A stretch of 64,000 nt of DNA from Moritella marina ATCC 15381 (GTDB taxonomy: Bacteria > Pseudomonadota > Gammaproteobacteria > Enterobacterales > Moritellaceae), in the NCBI RefSeq assembly GCF_008931805.1, contig NZ_CP044399.1, positions 4,451,370 to 4,515,369 of the forward strand, written 5' to 3'. The notes under the pieces were generated by a model. That model was not told where the DNA came from and did no database searches. It saw only the letters and a program-made list of their open reading frames with translations. Made by a program: the position numbers and the translations under genes. Shown one piece after another: positions 34,172 through 43,299 of this stretch (the stretch's first letter is position 1; every line of letters starts with the position of its first letter).

Positions 34172-35221
34172 TTACTGGATATGCAGTAGTACATTTTCTT
34201 GCCATTGGCGTGGCAGTTTACGTGCTGTTTTTTCCCAGGCTTTAAAATCCGTAACCGAATGTACATTGTTGTATTGTTCATTGGGTAATAGTTGCGCTTG
34301 GATTTCAGCTGGTAGTGTTACGTTGTCACGGATTGGACGTGCATAACCTTGCGCTAAATTAATTTGGCCTTTATCACTGAAAATATATTCACGCGCCAGT
34401 TTTGCCGCGTTAGGATTCTGAGCATATTTATTGATAATGGTGGTGTAACCAGATATCACTGAACCATCTTGTGGAATTGATACAGTGAAACGGCTGCGGT
34501 CTATTTGATCGCGATAATTCAGGGCATTAAAGTCCCAAAGAATAGCTACTTCTACTTCGCCTTTTTCAAGGTTAGCTAAGCCTGGATCATTCAGTGATAA
34601 ACGACCTTGTTTGGCAAGCTTAGAGAAGAATTCGACTGCTGGTTTGATATTTTTTTCGCTGCCACCCATTGCAAAGGCTGCTGCTAACACGGCGTTGTTC
34701 GCTTGTGATGCGATACCAACATCGCCGACAGTAACGCGGTAATCACCTTTGAGAATATCGTTCCATGATGTCGGTGGGTTTTTAACTAAATTGTTATTGG
34801 AAATAAATGAGATAGTACCTGTGTAAGCAAGTGCCCAGTGACCGTCTTTATCTTTAGCCCAATCTGGAATGCTGTCCCACGTTGTTGGTTTGTAAGCTTG
34901 TGTTACGCCTTTTTTTACTGCAACACGCGCAAATGCAAAACCGACGTCACCAATATCTGCCGTTGCATTGGTTTTTTCAGCTGAGAATTTAGCAATTTCT
35001 TGTGCCGAACTCATGTCTGTATCTTGGTGTTTTAAGCCATAAACCTCGCCCAAATCTGCCCAAGTGCCTTTCCAGTTTGCCCAGCTATCTGGCATGCCGA
35101 CACTGTATACTGCGCCTTCTTTTTTTGCTGCGCTAATAACTGAATCAAGATCATCATTGGCATTTACAACTGTAGTCATCAAACTTGCGATTAATGTAGT
35201 ACTGGTTAGTAATGTTTTCAT
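34172..35221 (-). CDS. ABC importer periplasmic binding protein (2-aminoethylphosphonate/iron-like)
   Basis: The product is 349 aa from ATG 35221, which begins a clean signal peptide (MKTLLTSTTLIASLMTTVVNA); an upstream ATG at 35263 would bury it. The mature part (LDSVISAAKKEGAVYSVGMPDSWANWKG; DYRVTVGDVGIASQANNAVLAAAFA; GEVEVAILWDFNAL) matches type 2 binding proteins of the iron/AEP/polyamine cluster. It is the first gene of the operon; PhoB-like half-sites lie 55-95 bases upstream. Confidence 0.85.
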   Translation of the reverse strand: MKTLLTSTTLIASLMTTVVNANDDLDSVISAAKKEGAVYSVGMPDSWANWKGTWADLGEVYGLKHQDTDMSSAQEIAKFSAEKTNATADIGDVGFAFARVAVKKGVTQAYKPTTWDSIPDWAKDKDGHWALAYTGTISFISNNNLVKNPPTSWNDILKGDYRVTVGDVGIASQANNAVLAAAFAMGGSEKNIKPAVEFFSKLAKQGRLSLNDPGLANLEKGEVEVAILWDFNALNYRDQIDRSRFTVSIPQDGSVISGYTTIINKYAQNPNAAKLAREYIFSDKGQINLAQGYARPIRDNVTLPAEIQAQLLPNEQYNNVHSVTDFKAWEKTARKLPRQWQENVLLHIQ

Positions 35222-35276
35222 TATCTCTATCTTCCTAGACAGGTGAGTAAGTACGCTGTGCATATTATGGTTTTTA

Positions 35277-35317
35277 TGTGACAGCCTTTATGCATTTTTA
35301 TGACGTTTTAATGACAA
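35277..35317 (-). promoter_or_regulatory. Tandem Pho-box-like array upstream of the phosphoester importer
   Basis: On the minus strand, half-sites tgtcat (35316-35311), cgtcat (35305-35300) and tgtcac (35283-35278) occur at starts 11, then 22 bases apart, with a weaker tgcata at the missing 11-base step. The first pair matches CTGTCATAWAWCTGTCA-type Pho boxes at about 13 of 18 positions. PhoB binds 11-bp direct repeats, so phosphate starvation would switch on the importer. Confidence 0.6.
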
Positions 35318-35542
35318 CTTAATTAAACTGTAATAATGATTAATTGTTATTTTAATAAGTCACTTATCTGAGATGTGAGGGATATTTATTAGCATAATGA
35401 GCTGGTAATAGATGATTTTGTGGCAGGTATGACCATTCGTGTTTTTGCGGTTTCGATTTGTATTTTTGTCCTGTATGATCGCCCGTCCATTAGCAACAGA
35501 AGGTTGAACTAATAAGGATGTGAATGTTCATTAAGTTAATTA

Positions 35543-36121
35543 ATGTCAAAAGCAATATCACTAGAAAAAAAGCTGCTATTAATCGCAGCAGGTTTATCTT
35601 TATTATTTATAGGGTTAAGCACGAGTTATTTTTTATATGTCCGTAATAATGTAATCGATCAACGTCGATGTGCATTGGAACCCCGCATTCATTTTATCGG
35701 CACTCTCATCAATGGTTATTATCAGCGTTACCTTGACGGTGACTTGAGTCTGGCTCAAGCTCAGCAACAAGCGATCGACGAAATTCACCAGATTAATCAA
35801 GTAAATGAAAATTATATTTTTGTATTTAACGACGACTATCTGCTTTTAGAATCAGTGAATAATGCGACGATGCGGAATCAGAACGTCAAAGAAGATCGTG
35901 ATATTAATGGTGTTAAGTTATATCAGTTATTGTATAACGAGGCGGTATATCGTCAGAATGAAGGGTATTCACACTATTTTTACCACTTCAATGCAGACGG
36001 GACAGAACAAAAGAAAATCTCTTATAGCCAATACTTTAAACCTTGGGGTTGGGTCTATGGGGAAGGGGTTTATATTCTCGATGTTGATGCGTCTATTCTC
36101 AATATGATGACTTCTCATTAG
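35543..36121 (+). CDS. Stand-alone single-Cache sensor protein
   Basis: The 192-aa protein has an N-terminal membrane helix (about 9-32), then a single Cache domain of the type found in methyl-accepting chemotaxis receptors: INGYYQRYLDGDLSLAQAQQQAIDEI, YIFVFNDDYLLLE and YFKPWGWVYGEGVYILDVD. It ends there: no second helix, HAMP or signalling domain follows, and the next in-frame DNA is non-coding. It may be a truncated receptor or a true one-domain periplasmic sensor or binding protein. It is divergent from the phosphoester importer. Confidence 0.8.
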   Translation: MSKAISLEKKLLLIAAGLSLLFIGLSTSYFLYVRNNVIDQRRCALEPRIHFIGTLINGYYQRYLDGDLSLAQAQQQAIDEIHQINQVNENYIFVFNDDYLLLESVNNATMRNQNVKEDRDINGVKLYQLLYNEAVYRQNEGYSHYFYHFNADGTEQKKISYSQYFKPWGWVYGEGVYILDVDASILNMMTSH

Positions 36122-36158
36122 TCATTAGTCATTCGTTTATCGTGTCTTAATACGACGT

Positions 36159-36190
36159 AAAAACCTCAGCTTGCTGGGGTTTTGTTGTTT
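36159..36190 (+). terminator. Terminator after the Cache gene
   Basis: The stem aaacctcagc/gctggggttt (one wobble) has a two-base centre and is followed by tgttgttt. Confidence 0.65.
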
Positions 36191-36359
36191 CTGGCTATTG
36201 GATATTGTGACGAGTAGGACGAACAGAACCTTTAATGAGGTGAAAACAGTTGCCAGTTGCTTAAATCACTGGGTAGACTGCGAGCTTAACAGCTTTTTTA
36301 TTAATAGACGGTTTAATTAATAAATTAAAATATGAAGTTAGTGCGACAAGGAGTTGCAG

Positions 36360-36974
36360 ATGTTGGTCTATAGCTTAGAAATGATATGCATTGTCGCGTT
36401 CGCGCTTAGTGGTGTGTTGGTCGAATCTAATCGGGGTAAAGACATAGTCAGTATCATGATGTTGGGTTGGATCACGGCGTTAGGCGGTGGTACGTTACGC
36501 GATCTTATTTTATCTGCGGATATTATCTTTTGGATCCGTGAACCGAATTATTTTTGGACCGCGTTAGTCAGTGCCGTTATTGGTTTTTTCACTATTACCC
36601 ATATCCGTAAAAACCGTCTCAATAAACTGATCATTATGTTTGATACTATTGGTGTATCACTATTTTCAGTACTCGTCACTCAACAATTATACAGTGACGG
36701 TTATGCTGCTTATGTTGCGGTATCTATGGGAATGGTCACTGCTATTTTTGGTGGGGTATTACGGGATATTCTCGCTCATCGACAAACCTTATTTAATAAT
36801 ACAGAGCTTTACGCTACGCCGATTATTTTAGGCTGCTGTTTGCATATCTTGTTGGTGAACCTCGCTGTTGACAGTACATTTTCTGCGCTGACTTGCATGA
36901 TACTTATCGTCACTGTACGTTGGTATATCGTTGTTAAAAAGGTGCATTTCCCTGCCTTTTTATTATTAAAATAA
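36360..36974 (+). CDS. TRIC/UPF0126-family membrane protein (YadS/YicG-like)
   Basis: The 204-aa protein has seven hydrophobic helices in two similar halves, each with the family block GGGTLRDLIL and GGVLRDILAH. Bacterial TRIC relatives form trimeric cation channels; YicG-type members have been linked to amino-acid permeation. The start is ATG 36360, six bases after AAGGAG; a TTG at 36354 lies too close to that site. Confidence 0.88.
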   Translation: MLVYSLEMICIVAFALSGVLVESNRGKDIVSIMMLGWITALGGGTLRDLILSADIIFWIREPNYFWTALVSAVIGFFTITHIRKNRLNKLIIMFDTIGVSLFSVLVTQQLYSDGYAAYVAVSMGMVTAIFGGVLRDILAHRQTLFNNTELYATPIILGCCLHILLVNLAVDSTFSALTCMILIVTVRWYIVVKKVHFPAFLLLK

Positions 36975-37072
36975 TTCGTCCACGATAGTTTTATGCTGGT
37001 GTTGCTTTATGAACGAGTATCATTGGGTTATGGTGGGTAATGCACATTTTTATAAAACGGTGACGAAATAGG

Positions 37073-37564
37073 ATGACGACTAAACCGACAGGTAAAGCGA
37101 GATTAAAAAAGCCAGCTAACGCCGAGACAGCAGAATCAGAGTATATTGTTGATGCGCCGCAAACTGGTGAACCTATCGTCGCTGAAAATTATTTAGTCTC
37201 GCAACCGTGGCGTGCACTATTACTGTTGGCGGGTTGCCTTGCTGTTACTTTAGGTGTGCTGGGTATATTCTTACCCTTGCTACCAACTGTGCCATTTTTA
37301 TTATTAGCCGCTGCTTGCTTTAGTCGTTCTTCACGCAAACTACAATTATGGTTGTTTAATCATCGTTACCTTGGCCCTTACTTAACTAACTATTTATTAC
37401 GTAAAGGCATCAGTAAAAAGCAGTTAGTGAGTTCACTGTCGAGTATGTGGCTGGCGATGCTATTAGCCATTTATTTTGCCCCGTACTGGGCGGTGAAAAT
37501 ACTATTAGTGATCACGGCTTGTCTTGTTAGCCGCCACCTTCTATCCTTACAACGCTTACCATAA
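37073..37564 (+). CDS. DUF454 (YbaN-like) inner-membrane protein
   Basis: The 163-aa protein has a polar N-terminal extension of about 45 residues, then the DUF454 core: LGVLGIFLPLLPTVPFLLLAAACFSRSS, YLGPYLTNY and paired C-terminal helices. E. coli YbaN is about 125 aa, so the extension is extra. It stands alone between the TRIC gene and putA. The function is unknown. Confidence 0.85.
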   Translation: MTTKPTGKARLKKPANAETAESEYIVDAPQTGEPIVAENYLVSQPWRALLLLAGCLAVTLGVLGIFLPLLPTVPFLLLAAACFSRSSRKLQLWLFNHRYLGPYLTNYLLRKGISKKQLVSSLSSMWLAMLLAIYFAPYWAVKILLVITACLVSRHLLSLQRLP

Positions 37565-37749
37565 TCACCAGATTTATGATTTTTATGTGGCATTTGGGTT
37601 TAAATATCCGCATAAACTGAAGTGAAGTACTAATTATTTTATATAAAACGCATTTTCTTTCTATTTCTGCTAACTAACTCATATTATTTTCGCATCTTTA
37701 ATGTAACACTCTCGCAGCATTAAATTTCGTAAGTTAAGAGGCCCTTGGT

Positions 37750-40700
37750 ATGTTTAAAGCGTTAGATGCACTTTCTCCGTCGTTTATAGATCGTCCTATG
37801 GATGAACTTTGGCAGTTAATATCTCCTTTGTATATGGTTGATGAGTCAACATGGTTAGCTGAATTGCTGCCAATGGCCCGCCCATCTGCAGAAGAGAAAT
37901 CTCAGATCACCACCAATGCAACTGTGTTAATCGAACGCGTGCGCGCTGATAAACAAGCCATTCAAATGATTGATGCCTTGTTATTGGAATACAGTCTCGA
38001 TACCAAAGAAGGCATCTTATTGATGTGTCTTGCTGAAGCCTTGATGCGTATTCCTGATGCGGCAACTGCGGATGCATTAATCCGTGACAAATTAAGCGTA
38101 GCAGATTGGAAATCACATTTAAAAAATTCTGATTCAACTTTTGTGAACGCATCGACATGGGGTCTATTACTGACTGGTAAAGTCGTTAGCATGGATCGCA
38201 AAGATACTAAATCAGCGGGTAACACCATTAGCCGTTTAGTTAATAAAGTATCAGAACCGATTATTCGTCAAGCAATGAATCAAGCCATGAAGATCATGGG
38301 GCACCAATTTGTATTGGGTCGTGATATTGCTGAAGCACAAAAAAATGGCCGTCCACAGCGTGATAAAGGCTTTACCTATTCATTTGATATGTTGGGTGAA
38401 TCAGCGTTAACAAGCGCAGACGCGAAAAAATATTTTAATGATTACATCAAAGCAGTCGAAGCGGTTGGTAAAAACAAATACGCTAACGATAAAACGCCTG
38501 CGCCAACAGTATCAATTAAATTATCGGCATTGCACCCACGTTATGAAGTCGCGAATGAAGCGCGTGTAATGACTGAAATGCATGACACGGTATTAGAATT
38601 ATTATTACGTGCGCGCGATTTAGATGTCGGTATTACTATTGATGCAGAAGAAGCTGACCGATTAGAATTATCATTAGCTTTATTTGAAAAGCTGTATCGT
38701 CATCCACGCCTACAAGGCTGGGGCAAATTCGGTATTGTGGTACAAGCTTATTCTAAGCGAGCGTTGCCAACATTGATTTGGCTTGCAGCATTAGCGAAAG
38801 AGCAGGGCGACGTGATCCCATTACGCTTAGTAAAAGGCGCTTATTGGGATACTGAACTTAAATTATCACAGCAAAATGGCTTTGATGCATACCCTGTTTA
38901 TACTCGTAAAGAAGCGACCGATGTTGCCTACCTTGCCTGTGCTCGTTTCTTATTAAGCGAGCAAATCCGTGGTTGTATCTATCCACAGTTTGCGAGCCAT
39001 AATGCCCATACCGTATCTGCAATTGCGACTATGGCTGAGCATAAAGACTATGAGTTCCAACGTCTACATGGCATGGGTGATGCGCTCTATAACCACGCAT
39101 TAGAAATGTATGGTGTTGATGTGCGTATCTACGCGCCAGTTGGTAGCCACAAAGACTTGTTGCCATATTTGGTTCGTCGTTTATTAGAGAATGGCGCGAA
39201 CAGTTCGTTCGTACACCGTTTGGTTGATGCTGATTGCCCAATTAGTGAATTAACAGAACATCCGGTTGATACTTTAGAAAGTCGACCAACGTTCCACAAC
39301 AGTTTGATTCCATTACCAACGAAGATCTTTGCTGGGCGTAAAAATTCATGCAACATCAATGTTGATATTATCAGTGAGATCACGCCGTTTAATAATGAAC
39401 TGACTTTGCAGATGCAAAAAACCTGGCAAGCAGCACCTGTGGTTAATGGTCAAGTGATCACCACAGAATTAGACAATGCGAAGCCTGTGAGTGCGCCTTA
39501 CGACCGTCGTATTCACGTAGGTCAGGTATTGTGGTCAACGCCTGCAGAAGTAACGACAGCGTTAGATAGCGCTGCTGCTTTCTTTCCTACGTGGTCTGCT
39601 GTACCTGTTGCACAGCGTGCTGAGTGTTTAGATAAAGTCGCTGATTTATTAGAAGAAAACTTAGCTGAATTAGTGGCGTTATGTCATAAAGAAGCGGGTA
39701 AAACGATTCACGATAGCTTAGATGAAGTACGTGAAGCCGTCGACTTCTGTCGTTATTATGCAATGCAAGCCACTGAAAATTTCTCGGTAGCTAAAAACCA
39801 AGTACGTTTTGATGGTATTGCCCAACAAGTCACGCGTCAGGGACAAGGTGTCTTTGTTTGTATTAGCCCTTGGAACTTCCCATTAGCGATTTTCCTTGGC
39901 CAAGTTGCAGCAGCATTAGTGGCGGGTAACACTGTTATCGCTAAACCTGCAGAGCAAACTAGCTTGATTGCTGCACGCACGATGGAGCTGATGTTAGAAG
40001 CGGGTTTACCGAAAGAAGCTGTGCATTTACTACCAGGTAGCGGTGCGACGGTTGGTTCATTACTGACATCTGACGAACGTATTGCCGGTGTGGTATTTAC
40101 TGGTTCGACTGAAACGGCACAAGTGATTAATCGAACATTGGCTAAACGTGATACTAACGTGGCGACGCTGATTGCTGAAACGGGTGGTCAAAACACCATG
40201 ATCGTTGATAGTACAGCACTGCCAGAGCAAGTGGTGCGTGATGTAATGCGCTCTGCATTTGCGTCTGCGGGTCAACGCTGTAGTGCACTGCGCGTATTGT
40301 TTGTGCAAGAAGACGTTGCCGATCGTATTACCACCTTGATCCAAGGTGCAATGCAAGAGTTACACGTCGGTTTACCGCAGCAGCATCATACCGATGTGGG
40401 ACCTGTGATTGATTTACTGGCGAAGAAAAAACTGCAAGCACACATTGATAAAATGCGTGAAACAAGCAAAGTGGTTGGTGAAGTTACGCTGAGTGATGAA
40501 TGTAATTTTGGTGATTTCATTGCGCCTATAGCCTTTGAAATTAACAGTATTGATCAATTAGAAAATGAACAATTCGGACCTATTTTACATATTGTGCGTT
40601 ATAAAGCCGCAGAGTTAAACAAGGTGATTAGCGAAATCAATGCCACTGGTTTTGGTTTAACCATGGGTATTCATAGCCGTAATGAACGTAGTTATACTGA

Positions 40701-40866
40701 TATCGAACGCCAAATAAGAGTGGGTAACTGTTACATCAACCGCGACCAAGTTGGTGCTGTTGTTGGGGTACAACCATTCGGTGGTCAAGGTTTATCAGGT
40801 ACGGGTCCAAAAGCGGGTGGTCCACATTACCTCTATCGTTTCACTAAGCAAGTTGTTAGCGTTTAA
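37750..40866 (+). CDS. putA: Bifunctional proline dehydrogenase / glutamate-semialdehyde dehydrogenase, lacking both end domains
   Basis: The 1038-aa enzyme converts proline to glutamate. Residues about 185-480 form the FAD-binding proline dehydrogenase barrel (VSIKLSALHPRYE, VVQAYSKRALP, LVKGAYWD, ASHNAHT). Residues about 560-1035 form the aldehyde dehydrogenase with SPWNFPLAIF, GSTETA, LIAETGGQNTMIV and catalytic Cys844 (SAGQRCSALR). It lacks the about 45-aa ribbon-helix-helix repressor domain at the N-terminus and the C-terminal ALDH-like domain of the 1320-aa E. coli protein. The latter is encoded separately at 40898. Confidence 0.93.
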   Translation: MFKALDALSPSFIDRPMDELWQLISPLYMVDESTWLAELLPMARPSAEEKSQITTNATVLIERVRADKQAIQMIDALLLEYSLDTKEGILLMCLAEALMRIPDAATADALIRDKLSVADWKSHLKNSDSTFVNASTWGLLLTGKVVSMDRKDTKSAGNTISRLVNKVSEPIIRQAMNQAMKIMGHQFVLGRDIAEAQKNGRPQRDKGFTYSFDMLGESALTSADAKKYFNDYIKAVEAVGKNKYANDKTPAPTVSIKLSALHPRYEVANEARVMTEMHDTVLELLLRARDLDVGITIDAEEADRLELSLALFEKLYRHPRLQGWGKFGIVVQAYSKRALPTLIWLAALAKEQGDVIPLRLVKGAYWDTELKLSQQNGFDAYPVYTRKEATDVAYLACARFLLSEQIRGCIYPQFASHNAHTVSAIATMAEHKDYEFQRLHGMGDALYNHALEMYGVDVRIYAPVGSHKDLLPYLVRRLLENGANSSFVHRLVDADCPISELTEHPVDTLESRPTFHNSLIPLPTKIFAGRKNSCNINVDIISEITPFNNELTLQMQKTWQAAPVVNGQVITTELDNAKPVSAPYDRRIHVGQVLWSTPAEVTTALDSAAAFFPTWSAVPVAQRAECLDKVADLLEENLAELVALCHKEAGKTIHDSLDEVREAVDFCRYYAMQATENFSVAKNQVRFDGIAQQVTRQGQGVFVCISPWNFPLAIFLGQVAAALVAGNTVIAKPAEQTSLIAARTMELMLEAGLPKEAVHLLPGSGATVGSLLTSDERIAGVVFTGSTETAQVINRTLAKRDTNVATLIAETGGQNTMIVDSTALPEQVVRDVMRSAFASAGQRCSALRVLFVQEDVADRITTLIQGAMQELHVGLPQQHHTDVGPVIDLLAKKKLQAHIDKMRETSKVVGEVTLSDECNFGDFIAPIAFEINSIDQLENEQFGPILHIVRYKAAELNKVISEINATGFGLTMGIHSRNERSYTDIERQIRVGNCYINRDQVGAVVGVQPFGGQGLSGTGPKAGGPHYLYRFTKQVVSV

Positions 40867-40897
40867 GCTGCGTCATTGTAAATTAAGGAGTTAAACC

Positions 40898-41635
40898 ATG
40901 GTTGTAAAAAATAAAGTAGTAGAGACGCAGCAGCTAATTGAAACTGGCCTTTGTGCATGGGCAAGTTGGAATGATCTCGGTGTGATCGCGCGTGCAGAGT
41001 TGATTGGTAAATGGGTCGATATTATTAGCCAAGAAGCGGCACTGGGTAAACTTGCAGGTGAAATGGCAAAATACCAAAAGCAGCAAGCTATCACGCTCAT
41101 CGGTGATGAAAAGTTAATGCCTGGACCGACAGGTGAAGTGAACGAACTTTACAGTGCTGGACGTGGTTTATTTGTTGTTGCGGCGACAGATGCAGAGCAA
41201 AGTAGCACGATTAATGCCATTGTTGGTCATATCAGCGCAGCCTTATTAGCAGGTAATACCTTGGTATTGGCATTGCCTCAAGCGCAGCAAGCATTGCAGT
41301 TTGTATTACTTAATACGCTACACACAGCGGGTATTTCTGAACTAGTGGTGCAGGGCGCTGAAGAAACAGAGCTAACAGCACTGATTGAATCACCAAAAGT
41401 CGCGGGTGTTGCTTTTACTGGTGATGCGCAGACAGCGCAAATGATTAACCGCACGTTATCAACGCGTGCTGGTTTATTGGCGCAACTGGTTGCTGAGATC
41501 AGTGGCAGTGCATTGGCATACGTGACAGATACGCACTTTATCCTGCGCTTTATTACTGAGCGTACGCGTACGATCAATATTACTGCCGTTGGCGGTAATG
41601 CTACTTTGCTAGAGCTTGGTGGTGGTGATCACTAG
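40898..41635 (+). CDS. Free-standing PutA C-terminal (ALDH-like) domain
   Basis: The 245-aa protein looks like the non-catalytic C-terminal domain of long PutA proteins. It is an ALDH-fold fragment (HISAALLAGNTLVLALPQ; VAGVAFTGDAQTAQMINRTLSTRAG, parallel to GSTETAQVINRTLAKRD in PutA) and ends with RTRTINITAVGGNATLLELG, close to the terminal motif of E. coli PutA. It has no active-site Cys. It starts 31 bases after putA, in another frame, with its own AAGGAG. In long PutAs this domain closes the channel between active sites, so it probably binds PutA in trans. Confidence 0.85.
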   Translation: MVVKNKVVETQQLIETGLCAWASWNDLGVIARAELIGKWVDIISQEAALGKLAGEMAKYQKQQAITLIGDEKLMPGPTGEVNELYSAGRGLFVVAATDAEQSSTINAIVGHISAALLAGNTLVLALPQAQQALQFVLLNTLHTAGISELVVQGAEETELTALIESPKVAGVAFTGDAQTAQMINRTLSTRAGLLAQLVAEISGSALAYVTDTHFILRFITERTRTINITAVGGNATLLELGGGDH

Positions 41636-41707
41636 TGACGGCAGTCATTAATCCAGCCATTCATATCGCAATACCAACACCGTAATATGAAGGTGTAATA
41701 TAAATAG

Positions 41708-41743
41708 CCCAGTTCAGCTACTTGTTCGAGAGCCTGAACTGGG
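41708..41743 (+). terminator. Hairpin after the putA operon
   Basis: A perfect 10-bp stem (cccagttcag / ctgaactggg) with a 16-base loop. No T-run follows, so termination strength is uncertain. Confidence 0.4.
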
Positions 41744-41827
41744 ACTCTCATCCGTGTATCTCCGCTTATTTAGTAGTATCATCAGCCTTATTATCTTCAA
41801 TTGTTTTAAATTAACAGTAGGTCACTG

Positions 41828-42292
41828 ATGCAAAAAATTACCCGTTGCATGGCAGTTAACAAACGTATCGCGCTTGTAGCCCATGATCATATGAAGTCTG
41901 ATTTAATTGCTTGGTCAAAAGCACGTGCAGATATCTTGCAGAAACATCACCTATTTGGCACTGGTACCACAGCTACACTATTAACTAAACATGTTGAGCT
42001 ACCTGTGAAAGCACTGTTCAGTGGCCCTATGGGCGGTGATCAACAGCTTGGTGCTATGATTGCAGAAGGCGAGATTGATATGATGATCTTCTTCTGGGAC
42101 CCGATGAATGCGGTACCACACGATCCCGATGTAAAAGCATTATTGCGTTTAGCGGCAGTGTGGAATATACCGGTTGCAACGAACCCGGCAACTGCCGACT
42201 TCATTATCGACTCGATCCATACCAGCAGTAAATACGAGCATGAAATTCCAGATTATGAAGGTTATTTAGCAGAGCGCACCAGCGAGCTTTAA
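41828..42292 (+). CDS. mgsA: Methylglyoxal synthase
   Basis: The 154-aa enzyme turns dihydroxyacetone phosphate into methylglyoxal and phosphate, relieving sugar-phosphate overload. Residues known to be catalytic in E. coli fall at the same positions: His19 (ALVAHD), Asp71 (GPMGGDQQ), His98 and Asp101 ([10 protein letters not shown]). GTGTT at 45-49 binds phosphate. It is monocistronic with a hairpin terminator behind it. Confidence 0.95.
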   Translation: MQKITRCMAVNKRIALVAHDHMKSDLIAWSKARADILQKHHLFGTGTTATLLTKHVELPVKALFSGPMGGDQQLGAMIAEGEIDMMIFFWDPMNAVPHDPDVKALLRLAAVWNIPVATNPATADFIIDSIHTSSKYEHEIPDYEGYLAERTSEL

Positions 42293-42353
42293 TGTGACTA
42301 TTTAGATATCCTAGCAGCTAGGAATAGGCTATGTAGTATTATGGTGTGAAACG

Positions 42354-42386
42354 AATAACAGCAGCCAATGGCTGCTGTTATTGTTT
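42354..42386. terminator. Bidirectional terminator between mgsA and ribA
   Basis: A perfect 13-bp stem (aataacagcagcc / ggctgctgttatt) with a three-base loop, then gttta. It serves the converging mgsA and ribA transcripts. Confidence 0.7.
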
Positions 42387-42421
42387 ATAACGGTACCTGC
42401 GATTAATAACAGCAGAACTTA

Positions 42422-43030
42422 TTAATCTTCTTTGAAATGCGTTTCTGTCATCATATGACCAAGCTTGTCGGCTTTGGTTTTTAAATAATGTTCATTGTGC
42501 ATATTCTTACCCACTTGCAATGGCTCTCGTGCCACGACATTCACGCCGTATTCTGCCATCGCCGCTAGTTTTTTCGGGTTATTGGTCATTAACTTGACTT
42601 TATTAACACCAAGATGGGCAAGCATAGGTTCACACATTGCATAATTACGTAAATCCGCAGCAAAGCCTAACTGTTCGTTAGCTTCCACGGTATTGGCACC
42701 TTCATCTTGTAAATTATACGCACGGATCTTGTTTAACAGACCAATACCACGGCCTTCTTGACGTAGATAAAGAATAAAACCTGAGCCTGCTTCAGTGATG
42801 TTTTTCATGGCAGTTTCTAGCTGGAAACCACAATCACAACGTAAACTAAACAGTGCATCACCGGTTAAACATTCTGAATGGATACGTCCTAGAATGACTT
42901 CATCGCTCGTTAACTCACCATAGGTAAGTGCAACATGCTCTTTACCTGTTTCAGAGTCTTCGAAGCCGTGCATGGTGAAAGTACCAAAAGGTGTAGGTAG
43001 TTTTGAAGATGCGATAAATTTAATAGACAC
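42422..43030 (-). CDS. ribA: GTP cyclohydrolase II
   Basis: The 202-aa enzyme opens GTP in the first step of riboflavin synthesis. Zinc ligands Cys54, Cys65 and Cys67 lie in [32 protein letters not shown] and the C-terminal [12 protein letters not shown] substrate loop are intact. It is the stand-alone RibA form, without an attached RibB domain. No FMN riboswitch is visible upstream; a weak Fur-box-like site is at 43143. Confidence 0.95.
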   Translation of the reverse strand: MSIKFIASSKLPTPFGTFTMHGFEDSETGKEHVALTYGELTSDEVILGRIHSECLTGDALFSLRCDCGFQLETAMKNITEAGSGFILYLRQEGRGIGLLNKIRAYNLQDEGANTVEANEQLGFAADLRNYAMCEPMLAHLGVNKVKLMTNNPKKLAAMAEYGVNVVAREPLQVGKNMHNEHYLKTKADKLGHMMTETHFKED

Positions 43031-43142
43031 GGATTACCTCTTACTATCCATCGCTACTTGTTGCAATGAACGTCTAAATGGGATTACTTTGGGCTAGTTT
43101 ACGCGTTTATGGCAGCAATCTGAATAGAGAATTGTAAAAAGA

Positions 43143-43161
43143 CGGGATAATTATCATTCGC
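43143..43161. promoter_or_regulatory. Weak Fur-box-like site upstream of ribA
   Basis: On the minus strand aatgataattatc matches the centre of the Fur consensus (about 12 of 19 bases) 113 bases before ribA. Riboflavin genes are iron-regulated in some bacteria, but this match is marginal. Confidence 0.25.
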
Positions 43162-43299
43162 TGTAATGATCACGGCAAAGTTCAATCGATTATGTACTTT
43201 GCCGTGTGCTTTATTGTGGTCTTTAGAGTGTCATTTTTGTGCTCTTTGTGACCTTACGTCAGGTCAATTCGTCACGCTTTCGTTTTATTGACGGTCGGT

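Noticed and set aside
43031-43299. FMN riboswitch upstream of ribA
   Set aside because: The conserved RFN sequence blocks were not found in this leader.
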